Positions 7,895 through 16,614 of a stretch of 55,844 bases of DNA are shown piece by piece. Origin of the DNA: an uncultured bacterium (lineage in GTDB: Bacteria; Bacillota; Negativicutes; Acidaminococcales; Acidaminococcaceae); contig CAJMQS010000013.1 of assembly GCA_905215645.1 (NCBI GenBank), positions 1 to 55,844 of the forward strand, in the 5' to 3' direction. A model generated the notes under the pieces. That model did no database searches. It saw only the letters and a list, made by a program, of their open reading frames with translations, and was not told where the DNA came from. A program made the position numbers and the translations under genes. The number at the start of each line of letters is the position of its first letter. Position 1 is the first letter of the stretch.

Positions 7895-9067
7895 ATGAAG
7901 GATTTTGTCTATCATGTCCCTACCAAGATTTATTTTGGAAAGGATTCCCTGGAACATCTGGGAGAGAACCTGAAAAGGTTTGGCGACAGGGTCCTGCTGA
8001 TTTATGGAGGAGGTTCCATTAAGAAAAGCGGCCTGTATGATAAGATCCTGGCAGAAATCAAGAAATACCAGTTGGAACTGACTGAACTTCCAGGGGTCGA
8101 TCCCAATCCCCGGATCCAGTCTGTACGTAAAGGGACTGCGCTGTGCAAGGAGAAAAAGATCCAAGTCGTACTGGCTGCAGGCGGGGGATCTTGTCTGGAT
8201 ACAGGAAAGTTTGTAGCAGCTGGCGCCTGTGTAGAGTTCGATCCTTGGGAATTCTTTACCCGGAAGGCCCCTCTTACGGAAGCTCTTCCGCTGGTTACGA
8301 TTCCGACGATTGCAGCTACCGGGTCGGAAATGGATGATGGAGGCGTCATCAGCAATATGGAAACCCAGGAAAAACTGGCCCGTTTTGCCCCGGCGCTCCA
8401 GCCGAAGGTTTCTTTCCTGGATCCGGAACTGACCTATTCGGTCAGCCGGTACCAGACAGCCTGCGGCTCAGCTGATATCTTGTCCCATATCCTGGAAACG
8501 TACTTCAACCCGGGAGACGGGATGTATATGCTGGATACGGTCATGGAAGGGCTGATGAAGACCGTCCTGAAATATGCTCCCATTGCCCTGGAAAAGCCTG
8601 ATGATTATGAAGCGAGAGCGAATCTGTTATGGGCTTCCACCTGGGCCATCAATGGCTTCATCAAAAGCTGTCAGAACCAGGTTTGGAGCTGTCATGCCCT
8701 GGAACACGAACTTTCAGCCATCTACGACATCACCCATGGCCTTGGACTGGCTATCGTGACGCCCCGCTTCTTGGAATACTGTCTGGATCAGGAGAATGTG
8801 GACCGGTATGTCCGTCTAGGCGTCAATGTGTTCGGACTGGATCCGGCTGGAGAGCCCATGGCCATCGCTCAAGAAAGCATACGGAGACTTTCCACATTCT
8901 TTTATGGAACATTGGGGCTGCCGTCCTCGCTGACAGAAGTGGGGATCCGTCCAGAAGATTTTCCAGTCATGGCAGAAAAAGCCTGCCGGACAAAAGGCGG
9001 GGTTGTCAGAGGTTTTAAAAATCTGCAGGAAGCAGATTTGGTGAAGATTTATGAAATGTGTCTGTAA
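7895..9067 (+). CDS. Iron-containing alcohol dehydrogenase (butanol dehydrogenase/YqhD type)
   Basis: A 390-residue group III alcohol dehydrogenase that should reduce an aldehyde to the alcohol with NAD(P)H. The nucleotide site includes GGGSIKKSGLYD and AAGGGSCLDTGKFVA. Metal ligands are the Asp of SADILSHILE, the His of that motif, and the His residues of HALEHELS and THGLGLAI. The start at 7895 follows AAGGAGG by eight bases; an upstream in-frame extension is not supported. It opens the catabolic island and is one of three distinct members of this family within 20 kb. Its end shares a bidirectional terminator with the convergent VWA gene. Confidence 0.92.
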   Translation: MKDFVYHVPTKIYFGKDSLEHLGENLKRFGDRVLLIYGGGSIKKSGLYDKILAEIKKYQLELTELPGVDPNPRIQSVRKGTALCKEKKIQVVLAAGGGSCLDTGKFVAAGACVEFDPWEFFTRKAPLTEALPLVTIPTIAATGSEMDDGGVISNMETQEKLARFAPALQPKVSFLDPELTYSVSRYQTACGSADILSHILETYFNPGDGMYMLDTVMEGLMKTVLKYAPIALEKPDDYEARANLLWASTWAINGFIKSCQNQVWSCHALEHELSAIYDITHGLGLAIVTPRFLEYCLDQENVDRYVRLGVNVFGLDPAGEPMAIAQESIRRLSTFFYGTLGLPSSLTEVGIRPEDFPVMAEKACRTKGGVVRGFKNLQEADLVKIYEMCL

Positions 9068-9077
9068 AAGATAGGCA

Positions 9078-9127
9078 TGAAAAATAGGGGCTGCGGAACT
9101 GGGATGTGTCGCAGCCCCTATTTTTCA
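9078..9127. terminator. Bidirectional terminator between alcohol dehydrogenase and VWA genes
   Basis: A long perfect stem (9078-9095 with 9110-9127) around a 14-base loop has an A-run at the left and a T-run at the right, so it can stop both convergent transcripts. Confidence 0.9.
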
Positions 9128-10321
9128 TGCTTCTGTTTTGCGCAGATGATCCATGCTTTCTTCCAGTCCTTGGAGCGTCAGGGGGAACATAGGGATCCCT
9201 TTTTCCAGGATCCGGGCCGTACTGTAATAAAAATGCCAGTAGTCCTTTTCTACAGGATTCAGCCAGACGGCAGCGGGATAGCGTTGGAGGAGCTCTCCCA
9301 GCCAGGCAATCCCTGGCCGGTCATTTCCTCTCTTGTATTCAATGTTTCCATTGACGTCCATCAACTCTTCTTCTCCCATCCGGGCATCTCCCACCAGGAT
9401 GACTTTATATTCCCGGGGACATTGCTGGAACACCCACTGGGTGGAAATTCGATGCTCCCAGGCGCAGTCAGGAGAGGTAAAGAGTTGATCATAGAAGATA
9501 TTGTGGAAGTAGTAGATCTTCAGTTCTTTGAAGGGAGAACCCTGGCTTACGGCTTGGAAGAGCCGACGGGAAAGGTCCATATAAGGCCACATGGAACCGC
9601 CGCTGTCCATCAGGAGAAGCAGCTTGGTCCGGTTCTTCCTGGGACGCTTCAGGATGATGTCCAGGAAGCCTCCTTTTTGGGAAGTGGCACTGATGGTTCC
9701 TTCCACATCCAACTCTGTCTTGGGAATATTTTCCTGGTCGGAAAGACGGCGGAGTTTCCGCAAGGCCATTTGGAACTGACGAATTTCCAAAATGCTGTCA
9801 TCCCGGAAATCGGCAAAGCGCCTTTCTCCTGCTACTGCCAATGCACGGTGCTGACGGGATTCTCCGAAAACCCGGATGCCTTTGGGAGCATACCCGGAAT
9901 GGCCAAAGGCGGTCTGGCCTCCGGTCCCGATCCAAGTGGTGCCGCCATGATGGGCTTCCTTCTGCTGGTTCATCCGTTCTTCCATCAATCGTTCGATTCC
10001 TTCTCGAGAGAACCGTCCCCAGATTAGATCTGTCGTTTCTTTATCAAAAGGAGTGGGAGAGCTGGCTTGGGCCAGCCATTCTTGGAATTCTGGGGGAAGC
10101 TCCCGAGAATCTTTTATGTGCTGGAAAAACATAGAGAAAGCTTCATCAAAACGGTCATAATCGGTTTCTTTTTTGACCAGGACGGTCCGGGCCAGATAAT
10201 AGAATTCCAGCAGGCTGTTCTGATGGAGTCCCAATTCCAGGGCACGGAGAAAGGCAGTCCATTCGGTCAGGGTGGTATGGAGACCATAACTTCGAAGACA
10301 ATAGAGAAACGCCGTAAACAT
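9125..10321 (-). CDS. VWA-domain protein (CoxE/ViaA-like partner of MoxR ATPase)
   Basis: A 398-residue protein whose C-terminal half is a von Willebrand factor A domain. The metal-ion-dependent adhesion site begins with LLLMDSGGSMWPY, a slight variant of the usual DxSGS. The N-terminal half is helical, as in CoxE and ViaA relatives. Such proteins pair with MoxR AAA+ ATPases to mature or remodel metalloenzymes. It starts one base after the stop of the MoxR gene, so the two are almost certainly co-translated. The client is unknown; the co-transcribed iron alcohol dehydrogenase and the nearby radical enzyme are candidates. Confidence 0.88.
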   Translation of the reverse strand: MFTAFLYCLRSYGLHTTLTEWTAFLRALELGLHQNSLLEFYYLARTVLVKKETDYDRFDEAFSMFFQHIKDSRELPPEFQEWLAQASSPTPFDKETTDLIWGRFSREGIERLMEERMNQQKEAHHGGTTWIGTGGQTAFGHSGYAPKGIRVFGESRQHRALAVAGERRFADFRDDSILEIRQFQMALRKLRRLSDQENIPKTELDVEGTISATSQKGGFLDIILKRPRKNRTKLLLLMDSGGSMWPYMDLSRRLFQAVSQGSPFKELKIYYFHNIFYDQLFTSPDCAWEHRISTQWVFQQCPREYKVILVGDARMGEEELMDVNGNIEYKRGNDRPGIAWLGELLQRYPAAVWLNPVEKDYWHFYYSTARILEKGIPMFPLTLQGLEESMDHLRKTEA

Positions 10322-10322
10322 A

Positions 10323-11138
10323 TCAGTAACCGGCCCGTTTCAGATCTTCGGTCTTTTTCAGCAGGATCCCGATGAAAGGAAGCTGCGCAGTCAGCTTTTC
10401 CGGCGGGATACCACCGATCACCAGTGCCTGGATCCAGTCCAGCAGCTCTGCCGTGCTGGGCTTTTTGCTCAACCCAGAAATCTTCCGCAATCGATAAAAA
10501 GCATCCAGTGCACTTTGTACTAGAGTATCTTCCAGATGGGGAAACTTGGCATGGACGATTTGTTCCATGGCAGCTGGCTCAGGAAAGGCGATATAGTGGA
10601 AGATGCAGCGGCGGAGAAAGGCATCCGGCAGCTCTTTCTCTGCATTGGAGGTGATGATGACCAGGGGCTTTTGCCGGGCTTTGATGGTTTCTCCTGTTTC
10701 CGGGATATAGAATTCCATTTTATCCAATTCCCACAACAGGTCATTGGGGAATTCTAAATCGGCTTTATCGATTTCATCGATGAGGAGGACCGCCCGTTGG
10801 GAGCTGCAGAAGGCTTCTCCCAATTTTCCTAGATGGATATACCGGGAGATATCTTCCACCCCTGCGGTGCCGAATTGGCTGTCATAGAGCCGTTGGACGG
10901 TATCATAGACGTACAGCCCATCCTGGGCTCGGGTGGTCGATTTGATACTCCAAACAAAGAGGGGAAGTCCTAGATTTTCTGCAACAGCTTCTGCCAGTAC
11001 GGTCTTTCCGGTGCCCGGTTCCCCTTTAAGCAGCAGGGGCTTTTCCAGAGCAGCAGCGATATTTACGCTGCGCAGCAGTTCTTCGGAGGCAATGTAGGAA
11101 TCCGTTCCTGTAAAAGAGACCATTTTTTTCCTTTTCAA
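10323..11138 (-). CDS. MoxR-family AAA+ ATPase
   Basis: A 271-residue AAA+ ATPase. Walker A is GEPGTGKT (about residues 39-46), Walker B is VLLIDEIDKADLEFPNDLL, and the sensor 1 region reads PLVIITSNAEKELPDAFLRRC. This single-domain architecture is typical of MoxR proteins that act with VWA partners as chaperones. It lies two bases behind the upstream iron alcohol dehydrogenase and one base ahead of the VWA gene, forming a tight three-gene operon. Comparable pairs (CbbQ/CbbO, NorQ/NorD, CoxD/CoxE, RavA/ViaA) help activate specific enzymes. Confidence 0.93.
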   Translation of the reverse strand: MKRKKMVSFTGTDSYIASEELLRSVNIAAALEKPLLLKGEPGTGKTVLAEAVAENLGLPLFVWSIKSTTRAQDGLYVYDTVQRLYDSQFGTAGVEDISRYIHLGKLGEAFCSSQRAVLLIDEIDKADLEFPNDLLWELDKMEFYIPETGETIKARQKPLVIITSNAEKELPDAFLRRCIFHYIAFPEPAAMEQIVHAKFPHLEDTLVQSALDAFYRLRKISGLSKKPSTAELLDWIQALVIGGIPPEKLTAQLPFIGILLKKTEDLKRAGY

Positions 11139-11140
11139 AA

Positions 11141-12292
11141 TCAGAAGGCTTTTCCATAGAGGCTGATGAAATCTCTTACCGTCGTCTGCCGGGGATTGGC
11201 CAGGGTATTGGGTGCTTTCATGGCGTCTTCCGCCATGGCTTCGAATTTGTCTTCGGTTACACCTACTTCCTGCAGATGGCTCGGGATATTCAGGTCGTGG
11301 TTCAGCTTTTTCAGGGCATCTACCAACATCTGGGGGCGGAAGTTGCCTGCTGGATCTTTTTCTTCCCGGATGAAATTATAGATGGTTTCATATCGACCTT
11401 TGTCCGCCAGTGCATTGAATTCCATGACAGCAGGCATCAGGATGGCATTGGCGACCCCATGAGCCACGTGGAAGTAGGCACTGACCGGGTGGCTCATGGC
11501 GTGGATATCTCCTAATTTGCTCCAGGCAAAAGCCATGGCAGCAAAGGTGGAACCCAGCATCATGGCGCAGGCGGCATCCTCATCCTGCCGGTTGGCGACA
11601 AAAGCCCGGAGATTCTTGCCAATCAGGGCCATCGCTTTTTCGGCCATGGCATCCGTATAAGGAGAAGCGAAACGGGACAGATAAGCTTCCATGGCATGGA
11701 TCAGAGCATCCAGGCCGCAGGCGGCAGCGACGGAGGCCGGAGCTGTCATGATCAGTTCCGGATCCAAAAGGGCGTATTTGGGCAGGATGTTGTGGTCAAT
11801 GATGGAAAACTTGAAATTCCGTTCCGGATCCGTCACTACGGTGGAGGCGCTGACTTCACTCCCCGTGCCAGCGGTGGTCGGAATGGCAATCAGAGGGACG
11901 ATGGGGCCTGGAACTTTGGATAGCCCTTCATAATCTGTGGCATTCCCCCCATAACGGGCCAGGATGCCTATCGCCTTCCCTGTATCCATGGGAGCTCCCC
12001 CGCCCAGGGCGATGATGCTGGTACAGCCGCTTTCCACAAAGGCTTTTGCAGCATTTTCTACTATTTCAATATCTGGGTTGGGGGTCACTTCCAAATAGGT
12101 GTGGCAGTCTACCTGAGCTGCGGACAGGATATCCTGGACTTTTTTGACCAGCCCGATTTGTGCGATGCCAGGATCGGATACGAGGAATACATGGGTCGAT
12201 TGGTTGGCTTGCAAGATTTCTGGCAGCTTCTTCAGGCTGCCCATGCCAAATTGGATGGTTTGAGGAACGGCAAAAGAGAAATCACGAATCAT
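11141..12292 (-). CDS. Iron-containing alcohol dehydrogenase (FucO/DhaT-like)
   Basis: A 383-residue group III alcohol dehydrogenase. Conserved features are ALGGGAPMDTGKAIGIL, IPTTAGTGSEVSASTV, and the metal-binding region GLDALIHAMEAYLS with later ligands in DIHAMSHPVSAYFHVAHGVANAILMP. This subgroup includes lactaldehyde, 1,3-propanediol and sulfoacetaldehyde reductases. The start at 12292 has AAGGAGG eight bases upstream; the longer in-frame reading starts inside the divergent control region. It heads the operon with the MoxR and VWA genes. It is a good candidate for the aldehyde reductase that regenerates NAD+ in the island's pathway. Confidence 0.93.
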   Translation of the reverse strand: MIRDFSFAVPQTIQFGMGSLKKLPEILQANQSTHVFLVSDPGIAQIGLVKKVQDILSAAQVDCHTYLEVTPNPDIEIVENAAKAFVESGCTSIIALGGGAPMDTGKAIGILARYGGNATDYEGLSKVPGPIVPLIAIPTTAGTGSEVSASTVVTDPERNFKFSIIDHNILPKYALLDPELIMTAPASVAAACGLDALIHAMEAYLSRFASPYTDAMAEKAMALIGKNLRAFVANRQDEDAACAMMLGSTFAAMAFAWSKLGDIHAMSHPVSAYFHVAHGVANAILMPAVMEFNALADKGRYETIYNFIREEKDPAGNFRPQMLVDALKKLNHDLNIPSHLQEVGVTEDKFEAMAEDAMKAPNTLANPRQTTVRDFISLYGKAF

Positions 12293-12610
12293 AGAAATTT
12301 CCTCCTTAAAATAAAATAGGATCTCTATGGCTACAATGTAATGGAAGCAAAGGGAAAAAGAAAGGCTAGAGCCCGGTTTTCTCTTCTTTCGAAACTTCGG
12401 TTGCATATAGTGCAAGATCATCGTCAAATTTTAAAAACCAAAATCATCGGCTGGAAATTCCTTTCGCTCGCCGCAAAACCCTTAAAAGCCATATTGTCAA
12501 TATGAGTACGCTGATTATAATGAAAAGCAAGAAAAGACAAATAATTCCAAAAGAATTTATTTGTACGTGTGGTCGGCCGACCAATCAAACCAAAGGAGGT
12601 ACGTTTTTTC
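12293..12610. promoter_or_regulatory. Divergent control region with three inverted repeats and a promoter
   Basis: This 318-base region holds no gene. It contains TTGCATATAGTGCAA at 12401-12415 (shared motif), a promoter for the rightward transporter gene (TTGTCA 12494-12499, 16-base spacer, TATAAT 12516-12521), a palindrome ATATTGTCAATAT at 12491-12503 that overlaps that -35 box, and a perfect 14-base palindrome TGGTCGGCCGACCA at 12570-12583 downstream of the expected start site. The positions suit activator and repressor sites for the IclR or LuxR regulators of the island, which is inference. Confidence 0.6.
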
Positions 12611-14029
12611 ATGAGCACATCACGCCGCATCATCCTTTCCCTGCTGGGACCGGTAATCTACCTGCTGGTCAGCATGGGGGGAGCTTCTGCATTGACCGTA
12701 AAGGGAGCCCAGGCAGTGGGGGTTTCTCTCTGGATGGTATTCTGGTGGGGCACCCGTCCGGTGGACATCACGACCACCGCATTTGTCCCGGTAGCTTGTA
12801 ATGCACTTTTCAATATCGTCCCGATGGGAGGGCTTGTTTCCCAGTATTCCAACCCCAGTATCATCCTGGTGTTCAGTTCCACCCTGCTGACCCTTCCCTG
12901 GGCGAAGATCGGCCTGGACCAGCGGGTTGCCCTGAAATGCCTGTCCGTCATCGGCCCTTCCATGCGGTCCCAGATCATTGTCTGGTCCATTTTCCCCATC
13001 TTGTTCTCTACCGTACTTCCCAACGTAGTGGTGGTGGCCCTCTTCACGCCTATCGCCATCGCCATGCTGAAAGCTGCTGGCTATGATGGAAAAAGTGCGG
13101 CAGCGGCTCCCATCCTCTGTGCCATCGGCTGGTGCGCTGGCATCGGCGGTGTGGGGACTCCTGTGGGTGGCGCCATGAACGTGGTAGCCATTGCTTTATT
13201 GGAAAAGACCACCGGCCATGAATTCCTGTTCATGGACTGGGTCAGCCACATCGCTCCTTATCTGATCTTTACGTCCATCACCTGCATCATCGGCGAACTG
13301 ATGCTGCCCCAGGAAGTCAAATCCCTGGAAGGGACGAAAGAATATTTCACGGAAGCTTATAAAGCATTGGGCCCCATGAAACGGACGGAAAAAATCAGCA
13401 TGGCCCTGTTCGTGATTGCCCTGATTGGGTCCTTCCTGCGTCCGCTGTATGCTTCCCTCCTCCCGGGTCTGGTCCCTGCCTTCCTGTATGCCATCCTGGG
13501 TTTCCTGGGATTCTTCATCACCGGCGATGACGGCAAACCCCTGGTGGATTGGGATTATGTCCAGAAGCATATGCTGTGGGGCATGATGATCCTCTTTGCC
13601 GGCGGCCTGGCCATGGGGAACCTGCTAGGGGCTTCCGGAGCCAACAAGGCCATTGCCGAACTGATCGCCAGCCAGATGCATATGCCGCCTGGCCTGCCTA
13701 TGATCATCGCTATCACGGTGTTTGCCGTGGCGGTGTCTGAATCCACGAACTCCACCGTCTCTGCCGCTGTAGTCGTCCCCATCGTCATCACTTATACCCA
13801 GAGAGCCGGCCTGCCGCTGATGCCCTATTTCTTCATCACGGCCATGGCTTACAACTCTGAATTCCTGCTGCCGGTCAGCGTCCGTGCCATTACCTGCGGG
13901 AACGGGCTAGACCCCAATGTGCAGATGAAACGGGGGATCCCTATCATGCTGATCCGTGCCTTGAGCGTCATCGTCGTAGGCTATATCTGCCTGCAGATTC
14001 CCGCCTTCTCCCAAGTAGGGAGCTTGTAA
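12611..14029 (+). CDS. DASS (SLC13) family anion transporter 1
   Basis: A 472-residue membrane protein of the divalent-anion:sodium symporter family. Hydrophobic segments run throughout; conserved signatures include GWCAGIGGVGTPVGGAMNVVA in the first half and AVSESTNSTVSAAVVVPIV with MAYNSEFLLPVSV in the second, matching the two inverted repeats of the fold. Family members carry dicarboxylates, tricarboxylates, sulfate or sulfonates. The start at 12611 follows AAAGGAGG; a short upstream extension would begin before that site. It is 60 bases ahead of the acylating aldehyde dehydrogenase and is clearly paralogous to the transporter ending at 18134. Confidence 0.9.
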   Translation: MSTSRRIILSLLGPVIYLLVSMGGASALTVKGAQAVGVSLWMVFWWGTRPVDITTTAFVPVACNALFNIVPMGGLVSQYSNPSIILVFSSTLLTLPWAKIGLDQRVALKCLSVIGPSMRSQIIVWSIFPILFSTVLPNVVVVALFTPIAIAMLKAAGYDGKSAAAAPILCAIGWCAGIGGVGTPVGGAMNVVAIALLEKTTGHEFLFMDWVSHIAPYLIFTSITCIIGELMLPQEVKSLEGTKEYFTEAYKALGPMKRTEKISMALFVIALIGSFLRPLYASLLPGLVPAFLYAILGFLGFFITGDDGKPLVDWDYVQKHMLWGMMILFAGGLAMGNLLGASGANKAIAELIASQMHMPPGLPMIIAITVFAVAVSESTNSTVSAAVVVPIVITYTQRAGLPLMPYFFITAMAYNSEFLLPVSVRAITCGNGLDPNVQMKRGIPIMLIRALSVIVVGYICLQIPAFSQVGSL

Positions 14030-14089
14030 CTGAAAACATCCCATTATCCGGTGTGTATACAACCTTACGAATGTGAAAGGAGTTTAACT

Positions 14090-15460
14090 ATGAGTACTGT
14101 TGAAGAATTGATCGAACGGAGCCGTGCGGCTCAGCAAAAATTTGAGTTTGCCACCCAGGAACAGGTGGATGCAGCTGCCAAAGCCATCTGCAAGAGCATC
14201 TACGACAATGCGGAACGGCTGGGCAAACTGGCTGTGGTAGATTCCCGCATGGGCAAAGTAGAGGATAAGATTTCCAAATGCCGCGCGAAATCTTCCCTGA
14301 TTTGGGAAGATCTGAAAGATAAGAAATCCGTGGGCATCATCGGGAAAGATGAAGCCAAACGGCTGTACAAGGTGGCCAAACCCATGGGTGTAGTGGCTTC
14401 CATCATCCCTTCCACCAACCCGGTGGTGACGCCCATGAGCAATGCGGCTTTTGCCTTGAAGACCCGCAATTCCATCATCTTCGCTCCCCATCCCCGGGGC
14501 ATCCAGTGCTGCCATGAATGTGTCAAACTGTTCCGGGAAGCGTTGAAAGGCCTGGGATTCCCAGAAGATCTGGTCCTGGAAGTGGATGAAGTTTCCATGG
14601 AAAACAGCAATAAGCTGATGCAGATGGCGGATGTCATCGTAGCGACTGGCGGTATGGGCATGGTCAAAGCCGCTTATTCCAGTGGGAAGCCGGCCTACGG
14701 GGTCGGCCAGGGCAATGTCCAGTGCATCGTGGACAGCGATGCAGATATCAAAAAGGCTGCGGCGGACATTGTCCTGGGCAGAGGCTTCGATTATGGCCTG
14801 ATCTGCCTGGGAGAACAGACCGCCTATATCCCTGCTGAAAAGTTTGATGAATTCCTGGAAGCATTCCGGGCCGCCGGTGCCTACTATGTGGATGACCCCA
14901 AAGAAGTGGATATCGTCCGCAAAGGACTGTTCCCGGAAGCCGGCGGTCCTATCAGCCGGAAGGTCGTAGGCCTGAGCCCGGCCAAAATCGCTGAAATCAT
15001 CGGTCTTCCCGGAGTTCCGGAAGATGCCCGTGTGCTGGCGGTACGGGGCACCAAACCAGGCCGGGGCGATGATTTGAACCGGGAAAAGATGTGCCCTGTG
15101 ATCAATATCATCCCCTATGAAGGAAGCTTTGAAGATGCGGTCAATATGGCCTTGATCAACCTGGATTATGAAGGGAAGGGGCACAGTGTGGCTGTCCACT
15201 CCAATACTCCGGAACATGTGGAATATGCGGCCCTGCACTGCCCGGTGTCCCGGCTGATCGTCAACCAGCCTGCCGGCACCACCGGCGGCGGCAGCCCCAC
15301 CAATGGTTTCACCGCCACTACCACACTGGGCTGCGGTTCCTGGGGCAACAACAGCTTCAGCGGCAACTTTACCTACAAGCTGCTGATGAACCTGACACGG
15401 GTGGGTTATCCTTTGGATCAATCCTACTTGCCGGATCCGGCCAAAGCCTGGGAAGACTGA
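14090..15460 (+). CDS. CoA-acylating aldehyde dehydrogenase (EutE/SauS-like)
   Basis: A 456-residue acylating aldehyde dehydrogenase that converts an aldehyde, NAD+ and CoA to the acyl-CoA and NADH. The catalytic Cys239 is in FDYGLICLGEQTA, matching the ICxxEQ motif of acetaldehyde, propionaldehyde and sulfoacetaldehyde dehydrogenases. IIPSTNPVVTPMSN and QPAGTTGGGSPTNGF are also typical. The start at 14090 has AAAGGAG upstream. It probably forms an operon with the transporter before it. In sequence style it reminds me of sulfoacetaldehyde dehydrogenase SauS, but the aldehyde cannot be read directly from sequence. Confidence 0.92.
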   Translation: MSTVEELIERSRAAQQKFEFATQEQVDAAAKAICKSIYDNAERLGKLAVVDSRMGKVEDKISKCRAKSSLIWEDLKDKKSVGIIGKDEAKRLYKVAKPMGVVASIIPSTNPVVTPMSNAAFALKTRNSIIFAPHPRGIQCCHECVKLFREALKGLGFPEDLVLEVDEVSMENSNKLMQMADVIVATGGMGMVKAAYSSGKPAYGVGQGNVQCIVDSDADIKKAAADIVLGRGFDYGLICLGEQTAYIPAEKFDEFLEAFRAAGAYYVDDPKEVDIVRKGLFPEAGGPISRKVVGLSPAKIAEIIGLPGVPEDARVLAVRGTKPGRGDDLNREKMCPVINIIPYEGSFEDAVNMALINLDYEGKGHSVAVHSNTPEHVEYAALHCPVSRLIVNQPAGTTGGGSPTNGFTATTTLGCGSWGNNSFSGNFTYKLLMNLTRVGYPLDQSYLPDPAKAWED

Positions 15461-15570
15461 TGCTGCATCTTTAAACTCTGACCTCCTTTTCTTCACTGGC
15501 GTTCCTTTCACGGTCCCCCTTTTCAGTGAGAGGGATGAACGGCTGAAGGCCTCTTTACCAAAAACCAAGA

Positions 15571-15617
15571 AGACCTGCTGCAGGACGGCCTGCGGCAGGT
15601 CTCTTGGCATTGTTTTT
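15571..15617 (+). terminator. Terminator after the aldehyde dehydrogenase
   Basis: AGACCTGCTGC at 15571-15581 pairs with GCGGCAGGTCT at 15592-15602, with a T-run at 15611-15616. The spacing to the T-run is longer than ideal. The rest of 15461-15752 holds an AT-rich promoter region for the IclR gene and no other gene. Confidence 0.55.
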
Positions 15618-15752
15618 TGGGGAATTATGTGAACAAATCATTTACAGTTTTTGATTTAATCTATGGTAAAATAATATAGAAAACATGACCCGAGTCACTT
15701 CTGTGGCAGGCAGGAGGGGAACTATATAATTTACCAAAGAGGGGGATTATCG

Positions 15753-16538
15753 TTGGAACAGAAATCAAAATACGTTTCAGGGAACAAGAGCGTCAGCAAG
15801 ACCCTGGCCATCCTGTCCCTTTTTTCAGAAGGGGAACGGATGCTCCGGACTTCGGAAATCGCAGATCGGCTGCAGATGAATATCAGCACCGTGTCCCGGC
15901 ATCTGAACACTTTGCTGGATGGAGGATTCCTTCAGAGGGATGATGCAACCGGCTATTATTATCCCGGGATGGAGATCATTACCCTGGCCGGGGTTGCGTT
16001 GAAGAATAAAAGCATTTACCGTCATGCCTATCCGGAACTGCAGCAGCTGTCTTTCAATATGAAAGTACTGAGCCATCTGGGTATCCCGGATGGGTTGGAT
16101 GTGGTCCACCTGGTCTGCTGCTGCTGCGAAGACAAGACGGAAATGCTGTTCCCTATGGGCCATCGGCAGCCTTTGTATTGCTCGGCCATGGGACGGGCCA
16201 TCCTGGCCTATTTGCCGGAGGAAGAAGCCTTGCGGATCCTGAAGGCCAGTGATCTCCAGAAATATACGCCGGAAACTCAGACAGACCTGCGGGGCCTGAT
16301 GGAAACCCTGAAGATCATCCGGAAAAAAGGTTATTGTGCCAATAACAACCAGCTGCATATGGGCAGAGGTTCCATTGCCGCACCAGTATTTGATTGGACA
16401 CGGAGGCCGGTAGGAGCTATCAGCATCTCCACCCAGAGCCACCGTATACTGGCCCAGGTGGATGAGGAACGGTTCGCTCGGACAGTCACTTTGGTGGCTG
16501 GGAAGATTTCCGGCAAACTGGGGTATTATCCAGAATGA
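15753..16538 (+). CDS. IclR-family transcriptional regulator
   Basis: A 261-residue regulator with an N-terminal winged helix (SVSKTLAILSLFSEGERMLRTSEIADRLQMNISTVSRHLNTLLDGGFL) and the C-terminal IclR effector domain (about 85-255), including LYCSAMGRAILAYLP and GSIAAPVFDWTRRPVGAISIS. The start is a TTG codon at 15753, seven bases behind GAGGGGG; no in-frame ATG lies nearby upstream. IclR proteins commonly control catabolic genes for carboxylates and aromatic or sulfonated acids. Its place between the aldehyde dehydrogenase and the CoA-transferase makes it the likely local regulator. Confidence 0.92.
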   Translation: MEQKSKYVSGNKSVSKTLAILSLFSEGERMLRTSEIADRLQMNISTVSRHLNTLLDGGFLQRDDATGYYYPGMEIITLAGVALKNKSIYRHAYPELQQLSFNMKVLSHLGIPDGLDVVHLVCCCCEDKTEMLFPMGHRQPLYCSAMGRAILAYLPEEEALRILKASDLQKYTPETQTDLRGLMETLKIIRKKGYCANNNQLHMGRGSIAAPVFDWTRRPVGAISISTQSHRILAQVDEERFARTVTLVAGKISGKLGYYPE

Positions 16539-16606
16539 AAAAACAGGGCTGTGGAACTGATTGGCTGCTGTTTGCCAGCCATCTTTCCACAGTCCTGTTT
16601 TTATTT
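16539..16606. terminator. Bidirectional terminator between IclR and CoA-transferase genes
   Basis: AAAACAGGGCTGTGGA from 16540 pairs with TCCACAGTCCTGTTTT ending near 16602, with a second small stem in the loop and T-runs on both strands. The genes are convergent. Confidence 0.8.
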
Positions 16607-16614
16607 TCCGCCTG

